DNA of 64,000 nucleotides from Hymenobacter monticola (GCF_022811645.1 NZ_CP094534.1:5022001-5086000), one strand, 5' to 3'. Shown: positions 49,620 to 59,044, counted from the stretch's first letter. Program-made: numbers and translations. The notes: generated from the letters alone by a model not told the origin.

Positions 49620-51530
49620 ATGATTTCTATTTCCGACCTCGACTTCCACTTTGGCTCCCGCACGCTGTACGACAACGCCAGCCTGCACATCAAGCCCAAG
49701 GATAAAATCGGCCTCATCGGCCTCAACGGCACCGGCAAATCGACGCTGTTGCGCCTGCTGGTGGGCGAGTACAAGGCCGACGGCGGCTCGATTTCGATGG
49801 CCAAGGACGTGAGCTTGGGCTTTCTCAACCAGGATTTGCTGAGCTACGACACGCACGAAAGCATTCTGCACGTGGCCATGCAGGCCTTCGAGGAGGCGCT
49901 GGAACTGCAGAAGAAAATTGACGAGGTGCTGCTGCAGTTCGAAACCGACTACTCCGACGACCTGGTGGACAAGCTGGCCACCATGCAGGAGCGGTTTGAG
50001 GCGCTGGGCGGCTACACCATGCAGGCCCGCGCCGAAGAAATCCTGGAAGGCCTGGGCTTCAGTACCGAAGACCTGCAGAAGCCGCTGAAAAGCTTTTCGG
50101 GCGGCTGGCGCATGCGCGTGATGCTGGCCAAGATTCTGCTCCAGCAACCCTCCCTCCTGCTCCTCGACGAACCCACCAACCACTTGGACCTGCCGAGTAT
50201 CAAGTGGATTGAGAACTACCTGGCCGACTACGAGGGCGCCGTCATCATCGTGAGCCACGACCGCGCCTTCCTCGACCGTACCACCAACACCACCGTGGAA
50301 GTGCTGGGCGGCAAACTAGTGCCCTACGCCGGCAACTACAGCTACTACCTCGAAGAAAAAGAGGAGCGCAACCTCATCCAGAAAGGCGCCTTTGAGAACC
50401 AGCAGGCCCAGATTCGACAGGCCGAGCGCTTCATTGAGCGCTTCAAGGCCAAGGCCAGCAAGGCCAAGCAGGCCCAGAGCCGCGTGAAAGCCCTCGACAA
50501 GCTGGAGCGCATTGAGGACGTGGCCCAGGACGCGGCCAAAATTAACATGAAGTTCACCTTCAAGGTGGAGCCCGGCCGCCACATCCTCCGCATGGAGCAC
50601 GTGACGAAGAAATACGACCAGAAGCTCATCTTCCGCGACACCAACGTGCACATCGAGCGCGGCGACAAAATCGCGCTGATTGGCGCCAACGGCAAGGGCA
50701 AGTCGACGCTCATGCGCCTGGTGGCCGGCACTGAGGCGCCCACGGCGGGCAAGCACCAGCTGGGCCACAACGTGATTATGTCGTTCTACGCCCAGCACCA
50801 GCTCGAAAGCCTGACGCTCGACAATGAGATTTTGCAGGAAATGAGCGAGGCCGGCTCGAAGCGCAACGACATGGAATTGCGCTCGGTGCTGGGCTCGTTC
50901 CTTTTCACGGGCGACGAGGTGTTCAAGAAAATCAAGGTGCTGAGCGGCGGCGAGAAAAGCCGCGTGGCCCTGGCCAAAACCCTGATTTCGGAAGCCAACT
51001 TCCTGCTGCTCGACGAACCGACCAACCACCTGGACATGGTGTCGGTGAACATCCTCATTCAGGCCCTGGAGCAGTACGAGGGCACATTTATCGTCATCAG
51101 CCACGACCGCTACTTCGTGGAGAATGTGGCCACCAAAATCTGGTTTATCGAAGACTACCAGCTGAAAGAATACCCCGGCACTTACGAGGAATACGAGCGG
51201 TGGCAGGACGACCGCGAGAAGGCCGCCAAGAAAGCCGGCCTGCCCTCGCCATCGGCCAACAAGCCCCAGCCCAAGGAGGAGAAAAAGGCCGAGGCCATGC
51301 CCGCCAAAACGTCGTCGCCCGACCAGAAAAAAGCCCTCAAGGAGCTAGCCGAAGTAGAAGCCAAAATTGATACCTTGGAAAAGGAACTGGCCGGCTACGA
51401 AAAGCAGTTGGCCGACCCGAAAATCTACGAAAACGCCGCGCAGCTGAAAGACGCGACGATGAAATTCGAGCAGGTGAAAAAGGAACTGGCGCAGTTGAAC
51501 GACCGGTGGGAAATGCTGGCGGAAGTGTAA
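49620..51530 (+). CDS. ABC-F family ATPase (Uup-like)
   Basis: 636 residues from ATG 49620. Two ABC domains with Walker A GLNGTGKST and GANGKGKST, signatures FSGGW and LSGGE, and Walker B LLLLDEPTNHLD and FLLLDEPTNHLD. A charged linker (ERFIERFKAKASKAKQAQSR) joins them. The C-terminal coiled coil of about 80 residues (LKELAEVEAKIDTLEKELAG) fits Uup-type members, which act on ribosomes or DNA structures rather than in transport. Cytosolic. A perfect 25-bp terminator hairpin follows. Confidence 0.93.
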   Translation: MISISDLDFHFGSRTLYDNASLHIKPKDKIGLIGLNGTGKSTLLRLLVGEYKADGGSISMAKDVSLGFLNQDLLSYDTHESILHVAMQAFEEALELQKKIDEVLLQFETDYSDDLVDKLATMQERFEALGGYTMQARAEEILEGLGFSTEDLQKPLKSFSGGWRMRVMLAKILLQQPSLLLLDEPTNHLDLPSIKWIENYLADYEGAVIIVSHDRAFLDRTTNTTVEVLGGKLVPYAGNYSYYLEEKEERNLIQKGAFENQQAQIRQAERFIERFKAKASKAKQAQSRVKALDKLERIEDVAQDAAKINMKFTFKVEPGRHILRMEHVTKKYDQKLIFRDTNVHIERGDKIALIGANGKGKSTLMRLVAGTEAPTAGKHQLGHNVIMSFYAQHQLESLTLDNEILQEMSEAGSKRNDMELRSVLGSFLFTGDEVFKKIKVLSGGEKSRVALAKTLISEANFLLLDEPTNHLDMVSVNILIQALEQYEGTFIVISHDRYFVENVATKIWFIEDYQLKEYPGTYEEYERWQDDREKAAKKAGLPSPSANKPQPKEEKKAEAMPAKTSSPDQKKALKELAEVEAKIDTLEKELAGYEKQLADPKIYENAAQLKDATMKFEQVKKELAQLNDRWEMLAEV

Positions 51531-51546
51531 GCCAGTGAAACTTTGA

Positions 51547-51601
51547 AAAGCAAAAAAGCCTCTCCCGAAGCACCACGCTTCGGGAGAGGCTTTTTTGCTT
51601 T
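51547..51601 (+). terminator. Very strong bidirectional terminator
   Basis: A perfect 25-bp stem (51547-51571 with 51577-51601, loop ACCAC) with A6 and T6 runs inside the arms, 16 nt after the ABC-F stop. Confidence 0.92.
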
Positions 51602-51693
51602 ACCAAGCAACGGGCCGTGAATTGGCGATAGGCAGGATTTTTAGTACTGACGCTCATGCAAAGCCGTTCAGCTCGCTTATTACCAATACGATG

Positions 51694-52194
51694 TTAGTGG
51701 CTGTCTTTTTTGTCTTTTCGTTGGTATTCTAATGTTTCATACCACGCTTTTTGAGGTCTGCTTTTTGGATACCCCTTCTCAACGCGAAACTTTTTTCGTT
51801 CTTCGGTAAAGTCCCACCACGTTTTTTTTGCGTCGCGTGTATTTGCAAAGTTTACCACTAATCTGAACTGGTCCTCAACACAAGGGTCTGTCCAATAACC
51901 TCTTTTTATCTCGTATTCGTTCGTCAGGTCAGCACCGTCTTTATCCTTTAGTTCGTTAAGTGAATAGTAACCTAAAAACACAAGGTCTTCAGCAAATTTT
52001 ATTCCGACTGATGGAATGGTTTGAAATTCTGCCAACGCAAAAATTTCTTTTGCTCGTTCAGGTGTAACATTAAGCAAATCTTCCAATTCGTCAGTTGCAA
52101 AACTGATGATATTGGCAATTTTGATTTTGTTTTTCCTCAAATTCGCTTTTTCAATATCTGTCAGCGGAAGTTTTATATTCGCCTTACTTTTCAT
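51694..52194 (-). CDS. Cdd1-like helix-hairpin-helix protein, AT-rich
   Basis: 166 residues from ATG 52194. It is Lys-rich, with a helix-hairpin-helix-like region (LEDLLNVTPERAKEIFALAE, then IPSVGIKFAEDLVFLGYYSL) like the 'pathogenicity locus' Cdd1 family, followed by GYWTDPCVEDQFRLVVNFAN. The C-terminal third is charged and aromatic. Base composition is strikingly AT-rich (many AAA, TTT, ATT codons) against GC-rich neighbours on both sides, so it was probably acquired by transfer. Function unknown; DNA binding is possible from the HhH. Confidence 0.78.
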   Translation of the reverse strand: MKSKANIKLPLTDIEKANLRKNKIKIANIISFATDELEDLLNVTPERAKEIFALAEFQTIPSVGIKFAEDLVFLGYYSLNELKDKDGADLTNEYEIKRGYWTDPCVEDQFRLVVNFANTRDAKKTWWDFTEERKKFRVEKGYPKSRPQKAWYETLEYQRKDKKDSH

Positions 52195-52259
52195 CTTCGG
52201 CAAAGTCAGCAAGTATTTGTTATAGTCGCACAGCAGTTGCGATTGAATTGCTACCGCGC

Positions 52260-52595
52260 CTATTTCAGATTGGCAACGCCTTTGAAGAACTGGATGCCGC
52301 CGAAAATGATGGCGCCCCAGAAGATGAAGCCGATGTCGGCCAGGGTGAGGGCTGTGCCGCCCACGCACCACAGCGCCCCGTAGAGCATGTCCTTCTTGGC
52401 TTGTGCGTTTTGGGCTTGCTTAATCTGGCCTTGCAGGTTGCTGACGACGATGCCGGCGCTTTCGGCATCGAGCCCCTGCTCCTGCAGCAGCTGCTCTACT
52501 TCGGCGGCGCTTTTGCCGCCGTGCACGAGCTGATTGGCGGCGTAGTCGTATACCTGATTAACGGTTTCCTGGTTGCTGGTTGTAGAAACTTCCAT
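52260..52595 (-). CDS. Small membrane protein, 111 aa
   Basis: An N-terminal soluble helical half (YDYAANQLVHGGKSAAEVEQ; LLQEQGLDAESAGIVV, a CUE/UBA-like spacing) is followed by two membrane helices (about 73-88 and 90-105: WCVGGTALTLADIGFIFWGA). Inner membrane; function unknown. Similar two-part proteins occur in Bacteroidota. It is on the same strand as the AT-rich gene but differs in composition. Confidence 0.75.
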   Translation of the reverse strand: MEVSTTSNQETVNQVYDYAANQLVHGGKSAAEVEQLLQEQGLDAESAGIVVSNLQGQIKQAQNAQAKKDMLYGALWCVGGTALTLADIGFIFWGAIIFGGIQFFKGVANLK

Positions 52596-52755
52596 TTGGG
52601 TTGTTTTTAAGGGTAGACAAAACCAGCTTTACTGGCAAAATTCGCGAGCAATATACCACTACTGCTGATGGTTACAAGCACGTCAGCAATATCGGACGCG
52701 TAAGAGAATCAGCCGCAAGATGACCACCCTTCACCAGGCACTTCGCTTCGCCGCT

Positions 52756-53325
52756 TCAAACCTTTAGCACGCCCCGAAAGCCCCGCCCGCTGTAGTACGC
52801 CTGCGCGCCGTTGTGATACACGAAGACGGTGCCGAAGCGGAAGTCGGCGAAAAGGGCCCCGCCGAGCGTTCGGATATTCGCCGGCGTTTGCAGCCAGCTG
52901 GAAGTCTTGGCGTCGAAGCGGCCCAGCTGCTGCAATTCACGGTACTGGGCCTCGGTCAGCAACTCGATGCCCATGTCCGCGGCCAGGTCCAAGGCGCTGG
53001 TGGCGGGTCGGTGCTCTTTGCGCGATTTCAGCCCTTCGCGGTCGTAGCAGAGGCTGCGGCGGCCGGCCGGGCTTTCGGCGGTGCAGTCGAAGAACAGGTA
53101 TTCGCCCGTTTGGGCGTCAAGGCCCACCACGTCGGGCTCGCCGCCGGTGGTTTCCATGTCGTCGAGCGTCCAGAGCTTTGCCGGCTTGGCTTCCAGCCGG
53201 GCCTGCACGTCGGGCCAAGCCAAGCCTTGGTGGCGGCCCGGGTGCTTTGCAAAACGCGTTTTTAAGATGTTGATGAGCTCCTCCCGGCGCTCCATGGGCA
53301 GTTCCTTGTAGTTCTTTTTTGCCAT
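52756..53325 (-). CDS. DUF4256 family protein
   Basis: 189 residues, the usual length. Family motifs: MERREELINILKTRFAKHPG, LEAKPAKLWTLDDMETTGGE, FFDCTAESPAGRRSLCYDRE, DMGIELLTEAQYRELQQLG and the end YYSGRGFRGVLKV. Soluble and cytosolic, function unknown though widely conserved. Confidence 0.93.
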   Translation of the reverse strand: MAKKNYKELPMERREELINILKTRFAKHPGRHQGLAWPDVQARLEAKPAKLWTLDDMETTGGEPDVVGLDAQTGEYLFFDCTAESPAGRRSLCYDREGLKSRKEHRPATSALDLAADMGIELLTEAQYRELQQLGRFDAKTSSWLQTPANIRTLGGALFADFRFGTVFVYHNGAQAYYSGRGFRGVLKV

Positions 53326-53469
53326 CGTTATCGGCTATCAGCACGGGTTGTAGCTCCTGGGGCTGCTCGGTTTCAGGCGGCTAAAGTGCCGCCCGCCACG
53401 AAAATAGCGCGGTTCTGGCTTGTACCTTGCGTCCCGCCCTCCTTCCCGCCCGTCTTGCTGCCTCCCCCC

Positions 53470-54027
53470 ATGCTCACCTTCGATTTCACTCACTTCCCCA
53501 CCCTCCGCACCGAGCGCCTAACGCTGCGCCAACTCACCGGCACCGACGCGCCCGCCCTGTTTGCCCTGCGCTCCGACCCGCAGGTGATGCTGTATATTCC
53601 CCGACCACTGGCCACGTCGGTAGCCGATTGCGAAGCCCTGATTGACATGATGAACGAAGGCATGAGCCGGCACGAGCTGCTCCACTGGGGCGTGGCCCTG
53701 CGTTCGTCGGGCGAGCTCATTGGCACCATCGGCTTCTACCGGCTGCAGCCCGAAAACCACCGGGCCGAAATCGGCTACATGCTGCTGCCCGCCCGGCAGG
53801 GCCTGGGCCTGATGCAGGAGGCGGTGGCGGCCGTGCTGAACCATGGCTTCGAGGTGCTGAACCTGCACTCGGTGGAAGGCGTCATCGACCCGCAGAACGT
53901 GGCCTCGGCGCGGGTGTTGCAACGGGCGGGCTTTGTGCAGGAAGGGCTTTTTCGGGAAAACGAATACTGGGAAGGCAAATTTCTGGACACCGCTTATTAT
54001 TCGCTGCTCTGCCCCGCCAGCCGCTGA
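53470..54027 (+). CDS. GNAT acetyltransferase (RimJ/RimL-like)
   Basis: 185 residues from ATG 53470. LRTERLTLRQLTGTDAPALF at the start, GTIGFYRL, EIGYMLLPARQGLGLMQEA (acetyl-CoA loop, Q/RxxGxG/A form) and HSVEGVIDPQNVASARVLQR are RimJ/L-type signatures. It acetylates an amine on a protein N-terminus or a small molecule. Cytosolic. Frame upstream of 53470 is Pro-rich and not coding. Confidence 0.92.
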   Translation: MLTFDFTHFPTLRTERLTLRQLTGTDAPALFALRSDPQVMLYIPRPLATSVADCEALIDMMNEGMSRHELLHWGVALRSSGELIGTIGFYRLQPENHRAEIGYMLLPARQGLGLMQEAVAAVLNHGFEVLNLHSVEGVIDPQNVASARVLQRAGFVQEGLFRENEYWEGKFLDTAYYSLLCPASR

Positions 54028-54080
54028 AAAGGCTCCGGGCGGGACAGACGTAAAACGGCCATTGCCGTACCTTTCGGGCC

Positions 54081-55412
54081 ATGCGTTTCCTTCCCCTCGC
54101 CTCCCTCCTGCTAGCCACGGCCTGCGTGCCGCTGGGCACCCCCATCACCGACCCCAACGCCAGCCGCGTCGGCACCCAGAAGCCGCCGGAATACTACGCC
54201 GACAAAACCCTGAAGTACCAAGACTACGCCTACTCGCCCGACGTGCGCAGCGTGCAGTGCTACGTGGCCACGGGCCAGCCCAACGAGGTGTTTCAGCCGC
54301 CGGTGGTGCCGCTGGGGCAGTCGGGGGCCGTCACGCTGGAGTTTGACGTGCTGGGCGAGCAGAGCCAGCGCTTCACGGCCAAGCTCATTCACTGCGACGT
54401 GGACTGGCAGCCGTCCATCCTCACGGACATGCAGTTTCTCAATGAGATAAACGAATTTCTCATCACCGACTACCGGGTGGGCACGGGCACCAAAACGCCG
54501 TATTTCCACTACCGGATGCGGGCGCCCCAGGTGAAAATCAGCGGCAACTACCTGCTGGTGGTGCAAAGCCCGGGCGGTGTGCCGGTGGTGTCGCGCCGGC
54601 TGCTGGTATACGAAAACCAGGTGAGCGTGGGCCTGAAGCCGGGCATCGTGATAGGCGGCAAGGAGCGGTTCACGATGCAGCAGCTTGACTTTTCGGTGGG
54701 CTACGGCGCCGTGGAGCTGGTGAACCCGGCCGTGGAAGTGAAGGTGGTGCTGCGTCAGAACTTCCGCTGGGACAACGCCAAGTACAACCTGCGCCCCACC
54801 TTCGTGCGCGACGCCGACCGCCGCCTCGAATACCAATACTTCAACTTCGAAAACGCTTTTCCCGGCCTGAGCGAGTACCGCTTTTTCGATACCCGCTCGG
54901 TGCAGAGCGTAGGCATTGGCGTGCTGCACGTTAACCCCCAGGCCCGGCCCGTGACCACGGCCGAGCTGCTGCCCGAAACCTCGCGTGCCCTCACCGCCTA
55001 CAACCAGTATGTGGACGCCAACGGCCAGCGCGTGTTCGAGAGCCGAGAGTACGGCAACGGCGCCACCAACGCCGACTACTTCGACGTGACCTTTCAATTG
55101 AAGGCCGACCAGCCGGCGCCGGGGCCGGTGTACGCCTTCGGGGCGTTCAGCGACTGGCAGCTCCGGGACGAGTATAAGCTGACCTACAACGAAGCCACCC
55201 AGCTCTACACCGGTCACGCCCTGCTCAAACAAGGCTACTACAACTACGATTTTGCGGTGGGCGGCGCGCGCGGCGCCAACGAAGCCTATTTCGAAGGCAG
55301 CCACTACGAAACCGAAAACCAGTACGACCTGCTGGTGTACTACCGCCCGCCCGGCACCCGCGCCGACCTGCTCATCGGCTACCAGATGGTGGACATGAAC
55401 AGCCGGCAATAG
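54081..55412 (+). CDS. DUF5103 type IX secretion plug protein
   Basis: 443 residues. A lipoprotein-type signal (LLLATACVPLG). The N-terminal beta domain has SVQCYVATG, the central part LTDMQFLNEINEFLITDY and FTMQQLDFSVGYGAVE, and the C-terminal carbohydrate-binding-like fold VYAFGAFSDWQL with GYYNYDFAV, all family signatures. In Flavobacterium this family plugs the periplasmic side of the SprA outer-membrane channel. Together with the sorting domain at 48491-49474 it shows that T9SS operates in this organism. A TACCTTTC box is 5 nt before the ATG. Confidence 0.9.
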   Translation: MRFLPLASLLLATACVPLGTPITDPNASRVGTQKPPEYYADKTLKYQDYAYSPDVRSVQCYVATGQPNEVFQPPVVPLGQSGAVTLEFDVLGEQSQRFTAKLIHCDVDWQPSILTDMQFLNEINEFLITDYRVGTGTKTPYFHYRMRAPQVKISGNYLLVVQSPGGVPVVSRRLLVYENQVSVGLKPGIVIGGKERFTMQQLDFSVGYGAVELVNPAVEVKVVLRQNFRWDNAKYNLRPTFVRDADRRLEYQYFNFENAFPGLSEYRFFDTRSVQSVGIGVLHVNPQARPVTTAELLPETSRALTAYNQYVDANGQRVFESREYGNGATNADYFDVTFQLKADQPAPGPVYAFGAFSDWQLRDEYKLTYNEATQLYTGHALLKQGYYNYDFAVGGARGANEAYFEGSHYETENQYDLLVYYRPPGTRADLLIGYQMVDMNSRQ

Positions 55413-55523
55413 CCGCCCAACAACCCGGCCGGAGCGGCTGCGTTTGAGCCCGTGACGCCGCTCCGGCCCACCCATGGGTGGAGCCCGGCGGCGCACGACC
55501 ACCTCACCCACACCCTCCCACCC

Positions 55524-56987
55524 ATGAAACAACTTGTTCTTCCGGCCGTTGGCGCGGCGGCCCTGGCCTTGTTCGGCGGCTGCGCCACCAACCCCGTCAC
55601 GGGCAAAAAAGAAGTCATGCTGGTGTCTGAAGGCCAGGAGCTGGCCATGGGCCAGCAGTCGGACCCGGCCGTGACGGCCCAGATGGGCTTGTATGATGAC
55701 AAGAAAATCCAGGCTTTCATCAACGAAAAAGGCAAGAAGATGGGGGCCGTGTCGCACCGCGCCAACGTGGACTTTCAGTTTCGGGTGGTCGATTCGCCCG
55801 TCATCAACGCCTTCGCCATTCCGGGCGGCTACGTGTACTTCACGCGCGGCATCATGGCCCATTTCAACAACGAAGCCCAGTTTGCCGGCGTGCTGGGCCA
55901 CGAAATCGGCCACGTCACGGCCCGCCACTCGGCCAAGCAGCAAACCAATTCCATCCTGGGCCAGGTGGGCCTGATGGGCGCTATGATAGCCTCGCCCCGG
56001 CTGGCGCAGTTTGGCGAGCAGGCCATGCAGGGCATGCAGCTGCTGTTCCTGAAATTTGGGCGCGACGACGAGCGCCAGTCCGACGAGCTGGGCGTGCAGT
56101 ATTCGTCGAAAATTGGCTACGACGCCAGCCAGATGGCCGATTTTTTCCAGACGCTGTCGCGGCAGCAGCAGCTGTCGAAGACCGAGGCCATTCCCGATTT
56201 TCTGAGCACGCACCCCAACCCCGAGGACCGGTACAACACCGTGCACCAGCTGGCCGACCAGTGGAAGCAGGCCAACGGCAACCCCAAGCTGGCCGTGAAC
56301 CGCGACCAGTACCTGCGCCTCATCGACGGCCTGGTGTACGGCGACGACCCCAAGCAGGGCTTCGTGGAAAACAGCGTGTTTTACCACCCCGAGCTGAAGT
56401 TTCGCTTTCCCATTCCGGCGGGCTGGAAGTCGCAGAACTCGCCTTCCCAGTTCCAAATGGCCGACCCTGCCGGCAAGGGCCTGCTCATCTTGCTGCCCGC
56501 CCCCGGCACCACCCCGGAGGAAGCCGCCCAGGCCGTGGCCAAGCAAATGAGCCTGCAAGCCACCGAAGCCCCGCGCCGCACCACCATCAACGGCTTCCCG
56601 GCCCTGGTGTTTGTGGCCGACCAGGTGCAGCAGGACCAGCAAACCGGCCAGCAGGTGGCCGGCGTGCGGGTCTTGGGCCACATCATTCAGGACGGCAAAA
56701 GCCTGTATGCCTTGCTGGGCGTATCGGCGCCAGCCGACTTTCCCACCTACGCGGCCCAGTTCAGCAGCGTGGCCGAAGGCTTCCAGCGCCTCACCGAGCC
56801 CGACAAGCTCAACCGCCAGCCCGAGCGCATCCGCATCGTGAAACTCAAGCTGCGCAGCAACCTGCAGCAGGCCTTCGCCGCCAACGGCGTGCCCGAAAAA
56901 CGCTACGAAGAGTTGGCCATCCTCAACGGCATGCCGCTCAACGAGCAGGTCAATGCCGGGTCCCTCATCAAGATAGTCGGCAAATAA
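55524..56987 (+). CDS. M48 family metalloprotease, lipoprotein (copy 1)
   Basis: 487 residues from ATG 55524. The signal peptide ends in a lipobox GGC (Cys 21). The protease domain (about 25-260) resembles BepA/Oma1: LGHEIGHVTARHS supplies the HExxH zinc site and ERQSDELGV the third ligand. GGYVYFTRGIM and the HPNPEDR motif also fit. Residues about 290-440 form a second domain (FRFPIPAGWKSQNSPSQF), and the end (YEELAILNGMPLNEQV...IKIVGK) is LysM-like. Periplasmic; likely envelope protein quality control. Tandem with a paralogue. Confidence 0.93.
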   Translation: MKQLVLPAVGAAALALFGGCATNPVTGKKEVMLVSEGQELAMGQQSDPAVTAQMGLYDDKKIQAFINEKGKKMGAVSHRANVDFQFRVVDSPVINAFAIPGGYVYFTRGIMAHFNNEAQFAGVLGHEIGHVTARHSAKQQTNSILGQVGLMGAMIASPRLAQFGEQAMQGMQLLFLKFGRDDERQSDELGVQYSSKIGYDASQMADFFQTLSRQQQLSKTEAIPDFLSTHPNPEDRYNTVHQLADQWKQANGNPKLAVNRDQYLRLIDGLVYGDDPKQGFVENSVFYHPELKFRFPIPAGWKSQNSPSQFQMADPAGKGLLILLPAPGTTPEEAAQAVAKQMSLQATEAPRRTTINGFPALVFVADQVQQDQQTGQQVAGVRVLGHIIQDGKSLYALLGVSAPADFPTYAAQFSSVAEGFQRLTEPDKLNRQPERIRIVKLKLRSNLQQAFAANGVPEKRYEELAILNGMPLNEQVNAGSLIKIVGK

Positions 56988-57104
56988 GTGGCACTACTTT
57001 GGATTAAGCGGCCGTAAGCAGCCCGCGTAACTCTGTTTCGGGGGCTGCGTTTGCAAGCTCGGCCGCCACCCAACTGGCGACCCCATTTTTTACTTTTTAT
57101 TCCC

Positions 57105-58574
57105 ATGGCTATTCATACTTCCCGAGGGCTGCGCACGGGTGCCGCCCTTCTGCTCCTGCTTCCCCTGGCCAGCATTTCCAGTGTCCGCAACTGGGCCGAG
57201 AGCTTTCCGGCCGCTACCGCTACGCCCACGGCTCCCGCCGCCCGCCCCCTACAGGGCGCCAAGCCCGACCCGGCCGTTATTGCCCAGTTTGGCTTGTATA
57301 ATAACGCCAAGCTGCAAAGCCTCATCACGGCCAAGGGCAAGCAGATGACGGCCATCTCGGACCGCCCCGGCGACTACGGTTTCACGGTGGTCGATTCGCC
57401 CATCATCAACGCCTTTGCTACGCCCGACGGCCACGTGTATTTCACGCGCGGCATCATGGCCCACTTCAACAACGAAGCCCAGTTTGCTGGCGTGCTGGGC
57501 CATGAGTTGGGCCACATCACGGCGCAGCACGGCAAAAAGCAGAGCCGCAACAACACCGTCGCCGGCATCGGCATGCTGCTCGGCTCCATCATCGCGCCGC
57601 GCGTGATGCAGTCGGTGGGCGGCATTGTGCAGCAGGGCGTGGGCTTGTGGATGTTGAAATACAGCCGCGGCGACGAGAACGAGGCCGACCAATTGGGGGT
57701 GAAATACTCCACCAAAATCGGCTACGACGCCAGCTACATGGCCGATTTCTTCCAGACGCTGCAGCGCACCGAGGCCCAGAGCGGCAGCAGCATCCCCACC
57801 TTCCTCAGCAGCCACCCCAACTCGGCTGACCGCTACACCCGCGTGAAGCAGCTGGCCGCCCAGGCCAAGCAAAGCGCCGGCCGCAGCACCTTCGCCGTGA
57901 ACCGCGACCAGTACCTGCGCTCCATCGAGGGCCTGACCTTCGGCGAAGACCCACGCCAGGGCTTTGTGGAGAGCGGCGTGTTCTACCACCCCGATTTGAA
58001 GTTCCGTTTCCCCATCCCCTCGGGCTGGAAGTCGAATAACTCGCCCGAAACGTTCCAGATGCAGGAGCCTAACGGCAAGGCGATGCTGGTGTTCCTCGGC
58101 GCCTCGGGCAACTCGCTCGATGCCGCCGCCCAAAGCCTGGCCAAATCCATCGGCGTGGCCAACGCCCAAGCCCAGAAAACGACCATCAACGGCTTCCCGG
58201 CCCTCGTATTTGAAGGCGACCAGCAGGCGCAGGACCAACAGAGCACGCCGGCCCACGTGCTGGCCCAGCTCATCCAGGACGGCAACAGCATCTACGCCTT
58301 CGTGGGCCTGGCCGCGTCGGGCTCGTTCGGCACCTACGCGCCGCAGTTTCAGCGCGCCGCCCAGGGCTACGCCCGCCTCACCGAAGCCGATAAGCTGAAT
58401 CGCCAGCCCGAGCACATCCACATCCGCACCGCCACCGGCACCCAAACGCTGGCTTCGGCCTTGGCCTCGGCTGGCGTGCCGAGCAAGCGTTACGAAGAAA
58501 TGGCCATTCTCAACGGCATGAAAACGACGGATAAGCTGCCAAAGGGCATGTTGTATAAGGTGGTGGGCCGCTGA
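57105..58574 (+). CDS. M48 family metalloprotease (copy 2)
   Basis: 489 residues from ATG 57105. Same plan as copy 1: signal peptide (but no lipobox Cys), LGHELGHITAQHG zinc site, ENEADQLGV third-ligand motif, HPNSADR, FRFPIPSGWKSNNSPETF domain and C-terminal KRYEEMAILNGMKTTDKLPK. The loss of the lipidation Cys suggests a soluble periplasmic version of the lipid-anchored copy 117 nt upstream. Both probably come from one duplication. Confidence 0.93.
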   Translation: MAIHTSRGLRTGAALLLLLPLASISSVRNWAESFPAATATPTAPAARPLQGAKPDPAVIAQFGLYNNAKLQSLITAKGKQMTAISDRPGDYGFTVVDSPIINAFATPDGHVYFTRGIMAHFNNEAQFAGVLGHELGHITAQHGKKQSRNNTVAGIGMLLGSIIAPRVMQSVGGIVQQGVGLWMLKYSRGDENEADQLGVKYSTKIGYDASYMADFFQTLQRTEAQSGSSIPTFLSSHPNSADRYTRVKQLAAQAKQSAGRSTFAVNRDQYLRSIEGLTFGEDPRQGFVESGVFYHPDLKFRFPIPSGWKSNNSPETFQMQEPNGKAMLVFLGASGNSLDAAAQSLAKSIGVANAQAQKTTINGFPALVFEGDQQAQDQQSTPAHVLAQLIQDGNSIYAFVGLAASGSFGTYAPQFQRAAQGYARLTEADKLNRQPEHIHIRTATGTQTLASALASAGVPSKRYEEMAILNGMKTTDKLPKGMLYKVVGR

Positions 58575-58576
58575 TT

Positions 58577-59044
58577 CTAGGGATGGGCAAATATGAATTG
58601 CTTCACGCTTAGCGTGATGTTCCTTGGGCTAGTTTGAAGCCTTCGTGACAACAAAATGCCTCCCAGTCGGCTGCTGTCCTCTTGAATCCTTTCCATATCT
58701 CCCTCCTCACGGTATGCAATTTCTACCGCACTGACGTACCAAAGTTTATCGCTCTGCGTGGAGTCTGCAAAAACTTGCTTTTGCGTCATAGGCCAACTAT
58801 TAGCCATGATATTAAAATCCAGCTTGTGTTGTCGCATGTTGATGGCCAAGTCAGGGTGAATGCTTTTCAGATTATCAATCAGGGTTAAAGTGTCATTGAT
58901 TGGACAAGGAATGAAATAATCGAAGCTGGTATGATTTCTTGAGCCGTCAACAACCAAAATTCCCGTCTTTGTAATCCTACCACTCTTGGAAGTGCAGCCA
59001 ATCGCGAGAGCGAGAAGTAAGAATAAAGCCTGCTTCATTTTCAT
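58577..59044 (-). CDS. Lipoprotein of unknown function, 155 aa
   Basis: Signal peptide with lipobox AIGC (Cys about 17). The mature part has GILVVDGSRNHTSFDYF, PCPINDTLTLIDNL and AVEIAYREEGDMERIQE. It is more AT-rich than its neighbours, with many ATT/AAA codons. Its stop is 2 nt from the stop of the convergent protease gene. No family recognised. Confidence 0.75.
   Translation of the reverse strand: MKMKQALFLLLALAIGCTSKSGRITKTGILVVDGSRNHTSFDYFIPCPINDTLTLIDNLKSIHPDLAINMRQHKLDFNIMANSWPMTQKQVFADSTQSDKLWYVSAVEIAYREEGDMERIQEDSSRLGGILLSRRLQTSPRNITLSVKQFIFAHP

Noticed and set aside
54111-56681. An 856-codon frame opposite the T9SS plug and protease genes
   Set aside because: Antisense shadow; it crosses two real genes and their gap and has no recognisable motif.
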